Assembly (NCBI GenBank): GCA_026982655.1
Contig: JALSGO010000131.1
Location: 1 to 48,373, forward strand
Source: Candidatus Bipolaricaulota bacterium
GTDB lineage: Bacteria; Bipolaricaulota; Bipolaricaulia; RBG-16-55-9
Length of the DNA stretch: 48,373 nt
Direction of reading: 5' to 3'
This document shows, one piece after another, positions 1-9,633 of the stretch. A program made the translations under genes and the position numbers. The notes under the pieces are model-generated. The model did not search any database. It was not told where the DNA came from and worked only from the letters and a program-made list of their open reading frames with translations. Numbering within the stretch: the stretch's first letter is position 1; every line of letters begins with the position of its first letter.

Positions 1-8
1 GGGGAAGC

Positions 9-3000
9 ATGCGACCTCAGGTGCGTCTCGGAAGGAGCTTCGTGCGACGGACCGGATGGGCCCTTTGGGTGACGACGGGAATCCTTTTCGCTCTAGGGGG
101 AGGAATGGGGCCTCTAGGCTTCGCCCAGGATAGCCCTCCGCCGGTTTCCGGCACCTTAAGCTGTGTCCCCGACGTGTTGTATGTAGGAGAAATTGCGACT
201 TGCACCTTCACCATGGAGGATAGCGATAGCACTCCCGGAGACGGTACGCCCGATGGGTATGCTCACATCAGTGCCCAGCATAATCCTTCAGGTTTAGGGG
301 TGAGTTTCAACTCCTCGAGCACTGGGTTCTTTGACCCATGGTTTGGGCCCTTCCTACCTGGAGAGTTTGGATTCTGTACTGCAAGTGCCACGCTGACCGA
401 CAATAACGCAGATGGTGTGAACGATGAGTGGAGTGCGAGCTGCTCCGTGACCTATAGGCCTGATGAAGCAGGGACCCACTCTATTTATGCGCGGATGGAT
501 ACGGTCTACCCATGGGAGTCTGCCAGCACAACGATTACCGCCCTGGCACGGGACGTGAACTACACCGGCATCGCATGCAATACGCCCCTACAGGTAGGTG
601 TCTCCACGCAATGCGAGCTTATCCTGGTGAACGCCACTGCGGCGTCCAATCCTCCTGCCCCGGACGGCACCGTAACCCTCGCCAGCGACCGGGAAGGAGC
701 CATTGCGCCTTGTTCTCTTACGCCTCACATCGATCCCGGGGCCGCGATTTGCCAGAACATCCCCTGGACGCCCAGCGTGCGGGGCACGCACACGCTCAGC
801 GCGATCAACTACGCCGATGACTTGACCAACGGAAGACAATACAACGATGCGGCGAATATCCCTTCCTATCTCGGGATTATCTACACCGTAAACGTCCAGG
901 GGTTGCCCACTACGGTCGCCTTTGCGTGTCCTGATGATGACAACTATGACTACTTCGACGGGACGAATTTCTATATGAGCGGAGGGATCCTGGCGCCCTC
1001 CCAGCAATGCACCGCTACGGTGACGGCCTCCTCCGGCCCGGGGATCACGGGAAGCGTCTCGATCACCGTGACGGGGCCCGGCGGCTTCTCGGTAACCCCC
1101 AACCCCTGTACCCTCACCGGGGGAACGCTGAGCGAGAGCTGCTCGTTCAACGTGTCCTCCATCACCAACGGCATTTACACCCTTTCCATCGAGTACTCGG
1201 GGGATTCGGTCTACGAGCCCAGCTCGACGACCTTCCGGATCTACGTGGACGCGGTGAATCCCACCGTCAGCCACAGCGTGGGCAGCCCCAGCTACCCCGC
1301 CGGCTGCTCCGTCCACCCTACCTGCTACATCAACGGCAACACCCCCATCACCATTGTCATAGACGACCCCCTCGTCGACGGCGTCTCTAGCGGGATCGGT
1401 CCTTGCACCATCCAGGTCTCCAACCCCTTCCCCTTCGATCCGCCGTCCACCCAGCCGTGCACCGCCGGATCCAACTTCCTGACGATCGCTTCTCACTTCC
1501 CCAACAGCGCTATATACACGATATCCGTGCTGCCCATAGACAACGTAAGCAACTCTGTTGCATACTCCTTCGACATCGCGGTGGACAACGACGCTCCTTT
1601 GATCTCCATCAACAGCCCCGCCTCCGGAAGCCCCTATCGCACCGGAGATACGGTCACGATCACCGCCGACATCAGCGAAAGCGGCCCCGTGCGGAGCGGC
1701 CTGGATGTGGGGAGCGTGGTGGCGGACCTCTCCCAGATCACGGGGAACCCCGCCGACACGGCGGTGCCCCCCACCTCCGTCTCCGGCTCCACCTTCACCT
1801 GGACCGTCACCGTCGGACCGGTCCCCGACGGCTCCAAGACCTTCACCCTCTACGCTCGGGATAACGTGCAGAACCTACGGACGGCCTCCCGTGCCATCAA
1901 CGTGGACAACACCGCTCCGACGATCGGCCACAGCGTGGGCAGCCCCAGTTACCCGAGCGGATGCACGGTGCATCCTACGTGCTACATCAACGGCAACACC
2001 CCCATCACCGTGACGGTCACGGACAACCTCAGCGGGCTCGCCTCGTGTACGGTTACGTTGCGCTTGGCCGGCCCCCTAGGCTCCCTTCCCTGCGGCCCCG
2101 GGGACACCACCTTTGACGTCTTCGACTTCACCGGCCTGCTGCCCGATCAACAGGTCTACACCTTCGAGGTCGTGGCCACCGATGCCGCGGGGAACACGTC
2201 GACCTATACGTTCGAGCTGTTTTTGGACCTATCGCTTCCCACCGTCGCCCATACGGTAGGGACCCCGAAGTATCCCGCCGGGTGTGTAGACCATCCTCTC
2301 TGCTTCGTCGAGCCCACGACCCCGCTGACCGTCACCGTCAACGACACCGGCAGCGGCCTGGCTGCGTGTACGATCACGGTAAGCCACTACTCGTTGGGCA
2401 GTCGATCTACCCCCTGTGCGTCGGGATCGACCACCTTCACGATCGGAGGTCTCTTTGCGGCCCCGATCGACGGGGCGTACGCCGTGGAGGTCACCGCCAC
2501 GGATAACGTGACCAACACCGTCTCCGGGCTCTTCTTCCGCGTATACTTCGACGATACTCCGCCTTCCGTCCTCATTCGAAGTCCGGCAGCGGGCACGTAC
2601 TTTCGCCCGGGAAGCTCCTTCGTGATCGATGCGAACGTCGTCGATCCCGTCCTCGGGTTGGATCCCGGCCTCGGACCGAACGGGAGCGGCTTGGACAACA
2701 GCACCGTGCAAGCCGATCTGTCCCAGCTCACGGGGAATCCCGCCGACACCGCCGTGCCTCCCACCGCCACGTTGCCCGGCGGAGACTTCACCTGGACGGT
2801 CCTCATCGGCTCCGTTCCCGACGGCCCTAAGACCTTCGTCGTCTCCGGTCGGGACAACATGGGTAACCTGGGGAGCGCCACCCGCACGGTGAACGTGGAC
2901 GGGACGGCTCCTACCCTGACGCTCACGGTAGGATCCCCCCGCTTCCCGGCCTCGTGTGACGGGATCTCCCCCTGTTACGTGACGTCCGCTACTTCCTTGA

Positions 3001-6000
3001 CCCTGCAGACCTCGGACCCGGTGGTCAACGGGGTGGCCAGCGGGTTGGCCAGCTGCTCGATCGCGGTCACCGGCCCCGGCGGCTCCGCCTCCCCCGCTTG
3101 CACGATCTCCTCCGGCACCGGGAGCGCGGCCTTTACGTTGGGAAGCTTGGGGTTGGCGACGGATGGGACGTATACCTTGACCTTCACCGCCCAGGACGCG
3201 GTAGGGAACTCCCGAACCGTTTCGTATACCCTCTACCTCGACGACACGCAGCCCAATCTAGCGCACACCGTCGGAAGCCCCAGCTACCCGGCCGGCTGCT
3301 CTGCCCATCCGGACTGCTATATCACCTCCGCTACCCCCCTCACCGTCACCGTAGCGGACCCGCCGGTCAACGGGGTGGCCAGCGGGTTGGCCGGCTGCTC
3401 GGTCACGATTACCGGCCCCGGCGGCTCCGCCTCCCCCGCCTGCGCGGCGGGCAGCAACACCTTTGACTTGGGCTTCCACGGCCTCGGGCTGACCGCCGAC
3501 GGCCTCTACACCCTGACCGTACAAGGCCAAGACAACGTGGGGAACAACGATCAATACTCCTTCGACCTCTTCGTCGACAACACGGCTCCCACGGTGACGA
3601 TCACCGCGCCCGCCCCGGGGTCGACCTACGCGCCGGGGGACACCTTCTCCCTGACCGCGGAGATCCTCGACCCCACCGTCAACGGAGGGGCGAGCGGGCT
3701 GGATGTGGGGAGCGTGGTGGCGGACCTCTCCCAGATCACGGGGAACCCCGCCGACACCGCGGTGATCCCCACCTCCGTCTCCGGCTCCACCTTCACCTGG
3801 ACCGTCACCGTCGGACCGGTGCTCGATGGGTCGAAGACGATCACCCTCTACGCTCAGGACAACGTGGACAACGGGACGACGCCGGCCACCGGCGGAGCCG
3901 GATCGGGCTCGATCGATATCAACACCCAGGACACCGACCCCCCGACGATCACCCACACCGTGGGCAGCCCCCGCTACCCCGCCGGCTGCTCCAGCTACCC
4001 CGGCTGTTACATCACGCCCTCTACGACCTTGACCGTCACGATGGACGATCCCGGAGGGATCGCCTCCTGCTCCATCACGGTCACGGGACCGGGCGGGTCG
4101 GCCTCTCCGCTCTGCGACTCCACCGGCACCCCGACCACCTCGGTGAACCCCTTCGACTTGGGGACGTTGGGCCTGACGGCGGAGGGCGTCTACACGGTGG
4201 ACGTCACCGCTCAGGACCAGATGGGGAACGCCTCCAACTACAGCTTCGAGATCTACCTCGATCCCACCCCGCCGGGGAACTACTCGGAGACGCTGGGGAG
4301 CCCCTCGTACACGGATCCGGGGAGCGGCACGGTTTATGTCACCTCGAGCACGCCCTTCGCCGTGAACGCGGACGACGGAACGGGGTCCGGCATCCAGGGC
4401 TGCACCCTCCAGATCGACGGCGGCAGCGCGGCTCCCTACTCTTTGGGGGACACCTTCACCCTCCCGACGCCGGACGGTCCCCACAGCTACACCGTCACCT
4501 GCACCGACAACCTCGGGAACACCTCGAGCTTCACCCGGTCCCGCGCGGTCGACGACACGCCGCCCACGATTGCAGACCCCGTGCACACCAACGCCACGTG
4601 CTACCCGAACGGCAACTGCGACGCACCTCCGGAGCTCGTGCAGGCGGGCACCTACGTCAAAGCCCTCGATCAGGCTTCCCCCTTCGTGCCCGCGAGCACG
4701 TTTGCGTACCCCTCGGTGAGCGACGGGTCCGGCTCCGGCGTGCAGAGCTGTACCCTAAACGGCACCCAGTCGGACGGCCTCTACACCGTCGGGACGGACT
4801 TCCGCGTCGCCTCCGGCGACGGCCGCAAGACCTTTAGCTTGACCTGTGAGGACAACCTGGGGAACGCTGCGACGAACACCTCGCCCGAGGTGATCGTGGA
4901 CGACACGCCCCCCACGATCGCGCCCTCGATCCCCGGCTCGCCCACTTGGCCCGTGGGCTGCCAAGGAGGTCCTCCCAACTGCTACGTGACCTCGGCCACC
5001 ACGCTGCGCTTCACGGTCCAAGACCCGGACGCGGGGACGGACCCCGGGAGCGGGTTCACCGGTCCGAACGCGGGCTGCACGATCACCGTGACGGGGCCCG
5101 GTCCCAACAGTCCCTCATGTACCGTGCTCCCCGGGGACAACGACTACACCTTGGCCAACGGGGGCTTCGCCACGGACGGGGTCTACACCAATTACGTCGA
5201 GGCCACGGACAGCTTGGGCAACTACGCCCGCAGCTCCGATCTGGTGGTGGTGTTGGACAACACGCCCCCGCAGATCTCCAAGGAGATCCCCGGTGCGCCC
5301 ACGTACCTCGGCGGCGCGCCCGCGGGGACGGAGTGCGAGGGCGACCCCGGCACGAACTGCTACGTGAGCTCCCTCACGACGCTGCGGGTCACGATCCTCG
5401 ACCCCCCCGCGGGGACGGAGCCCGGCAGCGGGTTTGCCTCCTGCGCCATCCAAGCCACAGGACAACACTACGGGAACGTCCACTCGCCGGCGTGTGCGGA
5501 GGGGGACAACGACTTCGCCCTGCCCGCCTCGCTCGCCGACGACCGTTATCTGATCGCCGTCACCACCGCCCGGGACAACCTGGGGAACACGAGCTCTCAG
5601 AACCCGCTGCTGGACGTCATTTTGGACAATACGGCTCCGACGATCGGCCTCCCCGTCCACACCAACGCCACCTGCTGGCCCCTGGACCGGTGCGACCTCG
5701 TGCCGGAGCTCGTCGTGGACGGGACGTGGGTGAAGGCGCAGGACCAGCCGGCGTTTGACCCCGAGAACCCCTGGTTGCCGAGCTACCCCTTCGTTCCCCG
5801 CTCGACCTTCGCCTACCGGACCGCGGAGGTCTTCGACGAGGAGATCGCCCCGGGTCTGCCCGGGAGCGGGATCGTCCGCTGCACCCTCTCCGGGGGGACG
5901 ACGGGCGACGGTCCGTACACGTTGGGCACGGACTTCTCGCTGCTGCCGGGGGACGGCGTGCGGTCGTTCTCCTTAAGCTGTGAGGACAACGTCAACAACG

Positions 6001-6998
6001 TCGGAAGCGGGGATTCCCCGAACGTCCAGGTGGACGACACGCCCCCCGAGGCGACGTTCGTCACCGCCGGCCCGCGTTACGACGACCCGACGGACGGGAC
6101 GATCTTCGTCAAGACGACGACGGTGATCACCCCCGTGCTCACGGACGCCGGGGTGGGGGTCGACCTCACCGGCTACACGGGCAGCCCCACGGACGGCCCG
6201 CCGGGAAGCCCGCCCTGCGAACAGAACATCGACCGAGAGAGCACGCTCACCATGCCCTGCCTTACGCCCTTCACCTTCCCGCCGCCCGATCGGGACCACC
6301 ACTTCTGGATCGTGCGGCCCGACAAGCTGGGGAATGTGGCTGAGAGCCGCTTCGTCTTCTTCGTGGACGACACCCCGCCGGACGTCACCCTGCTCACGCC
6401 GGCGCTTCAGGAGGAATACCTGTTGCGGGAGCGGGTGATCGTGCGCTGGGAGGTCACCGACGACGTCTCCTTCTTCGGCGAGCAGGAGTCCCCGCTCCTG
6501 CCCCCGGGTGTGGAGCCGCGCGGCTCGGGGATCCGGGAGGTCATCGCTACCACGCCCAACGGCCACCCCTTGGACACCACCTCGGTGGGCGCCAAGATCT
6601 TCACCGTTACGGCCATCGACAACCTGGGGCACAGCACGACGGTGACGGTCACGTATCGGGTGGTGTACGCCTTCTCCCTCGCCCCGGGGCTCCAAGAGCG
6701 CGTAGCGCGCGAGCCCCTGACCGTCCAAGCGGGCGCGGAGGTCTCGATCGCCTTCCGGCTCCAAGACGCCCTGGGCGAGATCGTCCCCGATGCGGAGCCC
6801 GTGATCTCGTTGGCCAACCCCGCCACCGGGGAGGTCGTGCGGGATTTCCGACCCGATAACCGGGCGGCCTTCGACGTGGAGACGGGCTTCTACGCCTTCG
6901 TCTTCTCCACCGAGGGCTTATCCCCCGGCGAGTACGAGATCTGGATTCAACCCGGAGACACGACCACCCGCAAGGTCCGACTCCAGATCCTCGAGTAA
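9..6998 (+). CDS. Giant secreted multi-domain protein of tandem Ig-like repeats (4-Cys units)
   Basis: 2329-aa ORF; hydrophobic N-terminal signal-like segment (WALWVTTGILFALGGG...FAQ); about a dozen divergent units of the type 'TAPTI.HSVGSPSYPAGC..HPTCYI...TPLTVTV...GLA.CS.T..GPGGS.SPAC...DG.YTLTV.A.D..GN'; no C-terminal TM visible. Confidence 0.85.
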   Translation: MRPQVRLGRSFVRRTGWALWVTTGILFALGGGMGPLGFAQDSPPPVSGTLSCVPDVLYVGEIATCTFTMEDSDSTPGDGTPDGYAHISAQHNPSGLGVSFNSSSTGFFDPWFGPFLPGEFGFCTASATLTDNNADGVNDEWSASCSVTYRPDEAGTHSIYARMDTVYPWESASTTITALARDVNYTGIACNTPLQVGVSTQCELILVNATAASNPPAPDGTVTLASDREGAIAPCSLTPHIDPGAAICQNIPWTPSVRGTHTLSAINYADDLTNGRQYNDAANIPSYLGIIYTVNVQGLPTTVAFACPDDDNYDYFDGTNFYMSGGILAPSQQCTATVTASSGPGITGSVSITVTGPGGFSVTPNPCTLTGGTLSESCSFNVSSITNGIYTLSIEYSGDSVYEPSSTTFRIYVDAVNPTVSHSVGSPSYPAGCSVHPTCYINGNTPITIVIDDPLVDGVSSGIGPCTIQVSNPFPFDPPSTQPCTAGSNFLTIASHFPNSAIYTISVLPIDNVSNSVAYSFDIAVDNDAPLISINSPASGSPYRTGDTVTITADISESGPVRSGLDVGSVVADLSQITGNPADTAVPPTSVSGSTFTWTVTVGPVPDGSKTFTLYARDNVQNLRTASRAINVDNTAPTIGHSVGSPSYPSGCTVHPTCYINGNTPITVTVTDNLSGLASCTVTLRLAGPLGSLPCGPGDTTFDVFDFTGLLPDQQVYTFEVVATDAAGNTSTYTFELFLDLSLPTVAHTVGTPKYPAGCVDHPLCFVEPTTPLTVTVNDTGSGLAACTITVSHYSLGSRSTPCASGSTTFTIGGLFAAPIDGAYAVEVTATDNVTNTVSGLFFRVYFDDTPPSVLIRSPAAGTYFRPGSSFVIDANVVDPVLGLDPGLGPNGSGLDNSTVQADLSQLTGNPADTAVPPTATLPGGDFTWTVLIGSVPDGPKTFVVSGRDNMGNLGSATRTVNVDGTAPTLTLTVGSPRFPASCDGISPCYVTSATSLTLQTSDPVVNGVASGLASCSIAVTGPGGSASPACTISSGTGSAAFTLGSLGLATDGTYTLTFTAQDAVGNSRTVSYTLYLDDTQPNLAHTVGSPSYPAGCSAHPDCYITSATPLTVTVADPPVNGVASGLAGCSVTITGPGGSASPACAAGSNTFDLGFHGLGLTADGLYTLTVQGQDNVGNNDQYSFDLFVDNTAPTVTITAPAPGSTYAPGDTFSLTAEILDPTVNGGASGLDVGSVVADLSQITGNPADTAVIPTSVSGSTFTWTVTVGPVLDGSKTITLYAQDNVDNGTTPATGGAGSGSIDINTQDTDPPTITHTVGSPRYPAGCSSYPGCYITPSTTLTVTMDDPGGIASCSITVTGPGGSASPLCDSTGTPTTSVNPFDLGTLGLTAEGVYTVDVTAQDQMGNASNYSFEIYLDPTPPGNYSETLGSPSYTDPGSGTVYVTSSTPFAVNADDGTGSGIQGCTLQIDGGSAAPYSLGDTFTLPTPDGPHSYTVTCTDNLGNTSSFTRSRAVDDTPPTIADPVHTNATCYPNGNCDAPPELVQAGTYVKALDQASPFVPASTFAYPSVSDGSGSGVQSCTLNGTQSDGLYTVGTDFRVASGDGRKTFSLTCEDNLGNAATNTSPEVIVDDTPPTIAPSIPGSPTWPVGCQGGPPNCYVTSATTLRFTVQDPDAGTDPGSGFTGPNAGCTITVTGPGPNSPSCTVLPGDNDYTLANGGFATDGVYTNYVEATDSLGNYARSSDLVVVLDNTPPQISKEIPGAPTYLGGAPAGTECEGDPGTNCYVSSLTTLRVTILDPPAGTEPGSGFASCAIQATGQHYGNVHSPACAEGDNDFALPASLADDRYLIAVTTARDNLGNTSSQNPLLDVILDNTAPTIGLPVHTNATCWPLDRCDLVPELVVDGTWVKAQDQPAFDPENPWLPSYPFVPRSTFAYRTAEVFDEEIAPGLPGSGIVRCTLSGGTTGDGPYTLGTDFSLLPGDGVRSFSLSCEDNVNNVGSGDSPNVQVDDTPPEATFVTAGPRYDDPTDGTIFVKTTTVITPVLTDAGVGVDLTGYTGSPTDGPPGSPPCEQNIDRESTLTMPCLTPFTFPPPDRDHHFWIVRPDKLGNVAESRFVFFVDDTPPDVTLLTPALQEEYLLRERVIVRWEVTDDVSFFGEQESPLLPPGVEPRGSGIREVIATTPNGHPLDTTSVGAKIFTVTAIDNLGHSTTVTVTYRVVYAFSLAPGLQERVAREPLTVQAGAEVSIAFRLQDALGEIVPDAEPVISLANPATGEVVRDFRPDNRAAFDVETGFYAFVFSTEGLSPGEYEIWIQPGDTTTRKVRLQILE
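1701..1822 (+). repeat. 122-bp near-identical intragenic repeat, copy A
   Basis: Matches 3699-3820 with about 3 mismatches by eye. Confidence 0.85.
3699..3820 (+). repeat. 122-bp near-identical intragenic repeat, copy B
   Basis: Matches 1701-1822. Confidence 0.85.
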
Positions 6999-7014
6999 CG
7001 CGCGCAGCGGGGCG

Positions 7015-7062
7015 GGAGGAGGGTAGCCCTCATCCCCCCTCGGGGGAGGGCGGCCCTCCTCT
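7015..7062. terminator. Possible bidirectional terminator between convergent ORF1 and nadK
   Basis: Inverted repeat GAGGAGGG (7016-7023) / CCCTCCTC (7054-7061) with a further CCCCC/GGGGG inner complement; weak U tract. Confidence 0.45.
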
Positions 7063-7074
7063 TGGTTAGGCAGC

Positions 7075-7938
7075 TTACGGCCGTCGGCTTTCGGGGTCGG
7101 TCGAAGCGCGCTGGGGTCCCCGTCCCCAGCCGAGCTTCCCGCGCAGGAGGGAGAAGAAGCTCCCGTGCTCCTCGGCTAGCGATACCCAGCGCGTCGGGTG
7201 CGGGGAGCGGTCGATGCGCACCCGGGCTCCCGGCTCCAGCGTGGCGACCTTGCGCCCGTCCACCAAGAGCGAGCCGGGGCCCGTCCACTCGGCCTTCAGC
7301 ACGACGGAGGCCGGGAGTACCAGCGGACGCAGGGTGAGCGTGTGGACGTTGAGCGGGGTCAGGAGGATCCCCTCCACCTCGGGATAGAGGATGGGCCCAT
7401 GGGCCGCGAGCGAATAGGCCGTGGACCCGGAGGGGGTCGCCACGATCACCCCGTCCCCGGGATAGCGCCCGATCTCCTCGTCTCCCCAGCGGAGGACGAC
7501 CTCGGTGAAGTCGTGCACGTCCCGACGGGAGAGGACCGTCTCGTTCAGGGCGCTCCACGCCTCGGCAGCTGCTTCCGGTCGCACCCGCAGGCGCAGGCGC
7601 TCCTCGAGGCGGAAGCGGCCTTCCCCGATCCGATCGAGCGCCTGAGGGAGCCGTGAGGCGTCGGTTTGGGTGAGGAACCCTAAGCTCCCGAGGTTGACCC
7701 CCAAGACCGGGAGGCCGTAAGGGGCCACGCGCGCGGCACAGTGCAAGAGGGTGCCGTCCCCGCCGAGGGAGACGGCCAGCCACCCCTCGTCGATCCCCCG
7801 GGGGAGGGGATCCCCGAGCGGGACGACCTCAAGGGGGACGTCGCGCGCCCGGGCCCAGCGCCGGAGGGCGGCCACGGCCGCCTCCGCCCCGGGACGCTCT
7901 CTGTGCACTACCGCGAGGATCGCTTTCGGGAAGGCCAT
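7075..7938 (-). CDS. nadK: NAD kinase
   Basis: GGDGTLL motif, 'GVNLGSLGFLT', 'NE', 'TPSGSTAYSLAAHGPI' signatures; about 287 aa. Confidence 0.93.
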   Translation of the reverse strand: MAFPKAILAVVHRERPGAEAAVAALRRWARARDVPLEVVPLGDPLPRGIDEGWLAVSLGGDGTLLHCAARVAPYGLPVLGVNLGSLGFLTQTDASRLPQALDRIGEGRFRLEERLRLRVRPEAAAEAWSALNETVLSRRDVHDFTEVVLRWGDEEIGRYPGDGVIVATPSGSTAYSLAAHGPILYPEVEGILLTPLNVHTLTLRPLVLPASVVLKAEWTGPGSLLVDGRKVATLEPGARVRIDRSPHPTRWVSLAEEHGSFFSLLRGKLGWGRGPQRASTDPESRRP

Positions 7939-8011
7939 TGCGGTTCCGTGTCAGTGTACGCCGTGGCTGCCTCCGACGTCAACGGCGCGGGCGTGGGGGC
8001 ACCCGTCTCGC

Positions 8012-8797
8012 TCAAAGGTGCTTCCAGCGGCAGAACCACCGTTCCGCGACCTCGATGAGGAGATAGAGCCCCAGCCCCAGGAGGGTGAAGGCTACGATCC
8101 CGGCGAACACGCTCTCAAAGCGGAACGCTCCGAAGGCATTGTGGATGTACGCCCCCAACCCGGCGTACGGGGATCGGCCGATCTGGATGGCCGTCTCCGC
8201 CAAGTAGATGGCGAAGAGGCCCAACCCCAAGCTGATGCGCAGGCTGGTGAAGAGGGCGGGGAGGGCCGCCGGGAGGACGACGTGCCAGTAGATCTGGAGC
8301 CGAGACAGCCCGGCGGCCAGGGCGCTCACCACGTACTCCTTGGGGACCTGGGCCGCCGCGTCCCGGGCCGAAACCAAGAGCTGAAAGGAGACGACCAAGA
8401 CGGCGAACGAGACCTTGGAGACCTCGCTCCCCACCCCCAGGAGGACGAAAAGGATCGGCCAAAACACCACCTTGGGAATGGGATACGCCGTGTAAATCAG
8501 GGGGGAGAGGAGCTCCCGCACCCGACGTTCGTGGCCTACCCAGAGGCCGAGGGGCACCGCCGCGAGGAACGAGAGGAGGATGGCCGTGACCAATCGAAGT
8601 CCCGTCCCCAGGAAGTGGTTCCCGATCTCCCGCCAGTGGCGGGGGAAGACCATCAGCGCCTCGAGGGGACCCGGCAGGACCCGGGCCTTCCGTGGGTCCA
8701 AGGTCCACTCCAACAGCCAGCTGAGCAACTGCCACATCGCCAAGAGCGCCAGGATGCTCAACGCGTAGCCCAGCGCTTGGCGTCGGACGGTTTTCAT
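8012..8797 (-). CDS. ABC transporter permease (SsuC/TauC/NitT family)
   Basis: 261-aa C-terminal part of the 875-aa frame; multi-TM; EAA-like loop 'AAGLSRLQIYWHVVLPAALPALFTSLRISLGLG'; ATGA overlap with the upstream ATPase gene supports the start at 8797. Confidence 0.88.
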   Translation of the reverse strand: MKTVRRQALGYALSILALLAMWQLLSWLLEWTLDPRKARVLPGPLEALMVFPRHWREIGNHFLGTGLRLVTAILLSFLAAVPLGLWVGHERRVRELLSPLIYTAYPIPKVVFWPILFVLLGVGSEVSKVSFAVLVVSFQLLVSARDAAAQVPKEYVVSALAAGLSRLQIYWHVVLPAALPALFTSLRISLGLGLFAIYLAETAIQIGRSPYAGLGAYIHNAFGAFRFESVFAGIVAFTLLGLGLYLLIEVAERWFCRWKHL

Positions 8798-9573
8798 GGC
8801 CTCCACCGGGCGGTGAAGCGGGCCCGGACCTCGCGGACCCGTTCGAAGAAGGCCGGGCTTTGCCGGTACGCCTCCTCGCCCATCTCCGGATTGGGGATCG
8901 TCCCGATCACGCGTGCAGGCCGCTCCGAGAAGAGCACGACGGTCTGTCCCAAGAAGACGGCCTCCTCGATGTCGTGTGTCACCAGCACCAACGTGAACCC
9001 GTGCCTCCGCCAAAGCTTGAGGAGGAGGTTCTGAACGCGTTCCTTGGTCAAGGCATCCAGGGCCGCGAGGGGCTCGTCCAAGAGGAGGAGGGACGCGTTC
9101 TGGGCCAGGGCCCGCGCCAAGCCCACCCGCTTCTTCTCCCCCCCGGAGAGCTGGGCGGGGTAGCGGTTCTCCAATCCGGCCAGCCCCAAGTCCTCCAGCG
9201 CGCTCCGGAGCCGTTGGGCCTCCCTCGGATCCTTCAGGGAGAGACCCAGGGTGGCGTTCTGCCAGACGGTCTTCCAGGGGAGGAGCCCCGTCTCCTGGAG
9301 GATGAGGGCAACCTCGGGGCGAGGCCTCTTTACGGGCCGTCCGTCGATCTCTACCCTCCCGGAGGTGGGCTCCACCAAGCCGGCCAGCACGTAGAGGAAG
9401 CTCGACTTGCCGCAGCCCGACGGCCCCAACACCGCCACGCTCTCGCCCGCCCCTACCCGAATGGTAATCCCCGCCAGTACCGGCTCCGCATCCCTCCCGG
9501 GTCGGGGGTACGCGAGGTGGAGATCCTCCACCTCGACCCGAGAGCCTCCGGTCGTCTTTCGCTTCTCCTCCAT
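8794..9573 (-). CDS. ABC transporter ATP-binding protein (SsuB/TauB-like)
   Basis: Walker A GPSGCGKSS, signature LSGGEKKR, Walker B LLLLDEPLAALD, H-loop THD. Confidence 0.93.
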   Translation of the reverse strand: MEEKRKTTGGSRVEVEDLHLAYPRPGRDAEPVLAGITIRVGAGESVAVLGPSGCGKSSFLYVLAGLVEPTSGRVEIDGRPVKRPRPEVALILQETGLLPWKTVWQNATLGLSLKDPREAQRLRSALEDLGLAGLENRYPAQLSGGEKKRVGLARALAQNASLLLLDEPLAALDALTKERVQNLLLKLWRRHGFTLVLVTHDIEEAVFLGQTVVLFSERPARVIGTIPNPEMGEEAYRQSPAFFERVREVRARFTARWRP

Positions 9574-9633
9574 GGGGGCGTCGTGTCGTCTGCCCTCGGG
9601 CCTCGGGCGAGCCGTCCCGTTGCCTCGCCTCGG

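Noticed and set aside
1261-4000. CRISPR-like or tandem repeat array
   Set aside because: Repeats are in-frame protein domain repeats of variable spacing, not a direct-repeat/spacer array.
588-6764. Several long antisense ORFs inside the giant gene (302, 442, 263 aa)
   Set aside because: High-GC shadow ORFs with no recognisable domains and R/G/A/V-rich composition; the plus frame is clearly coding.
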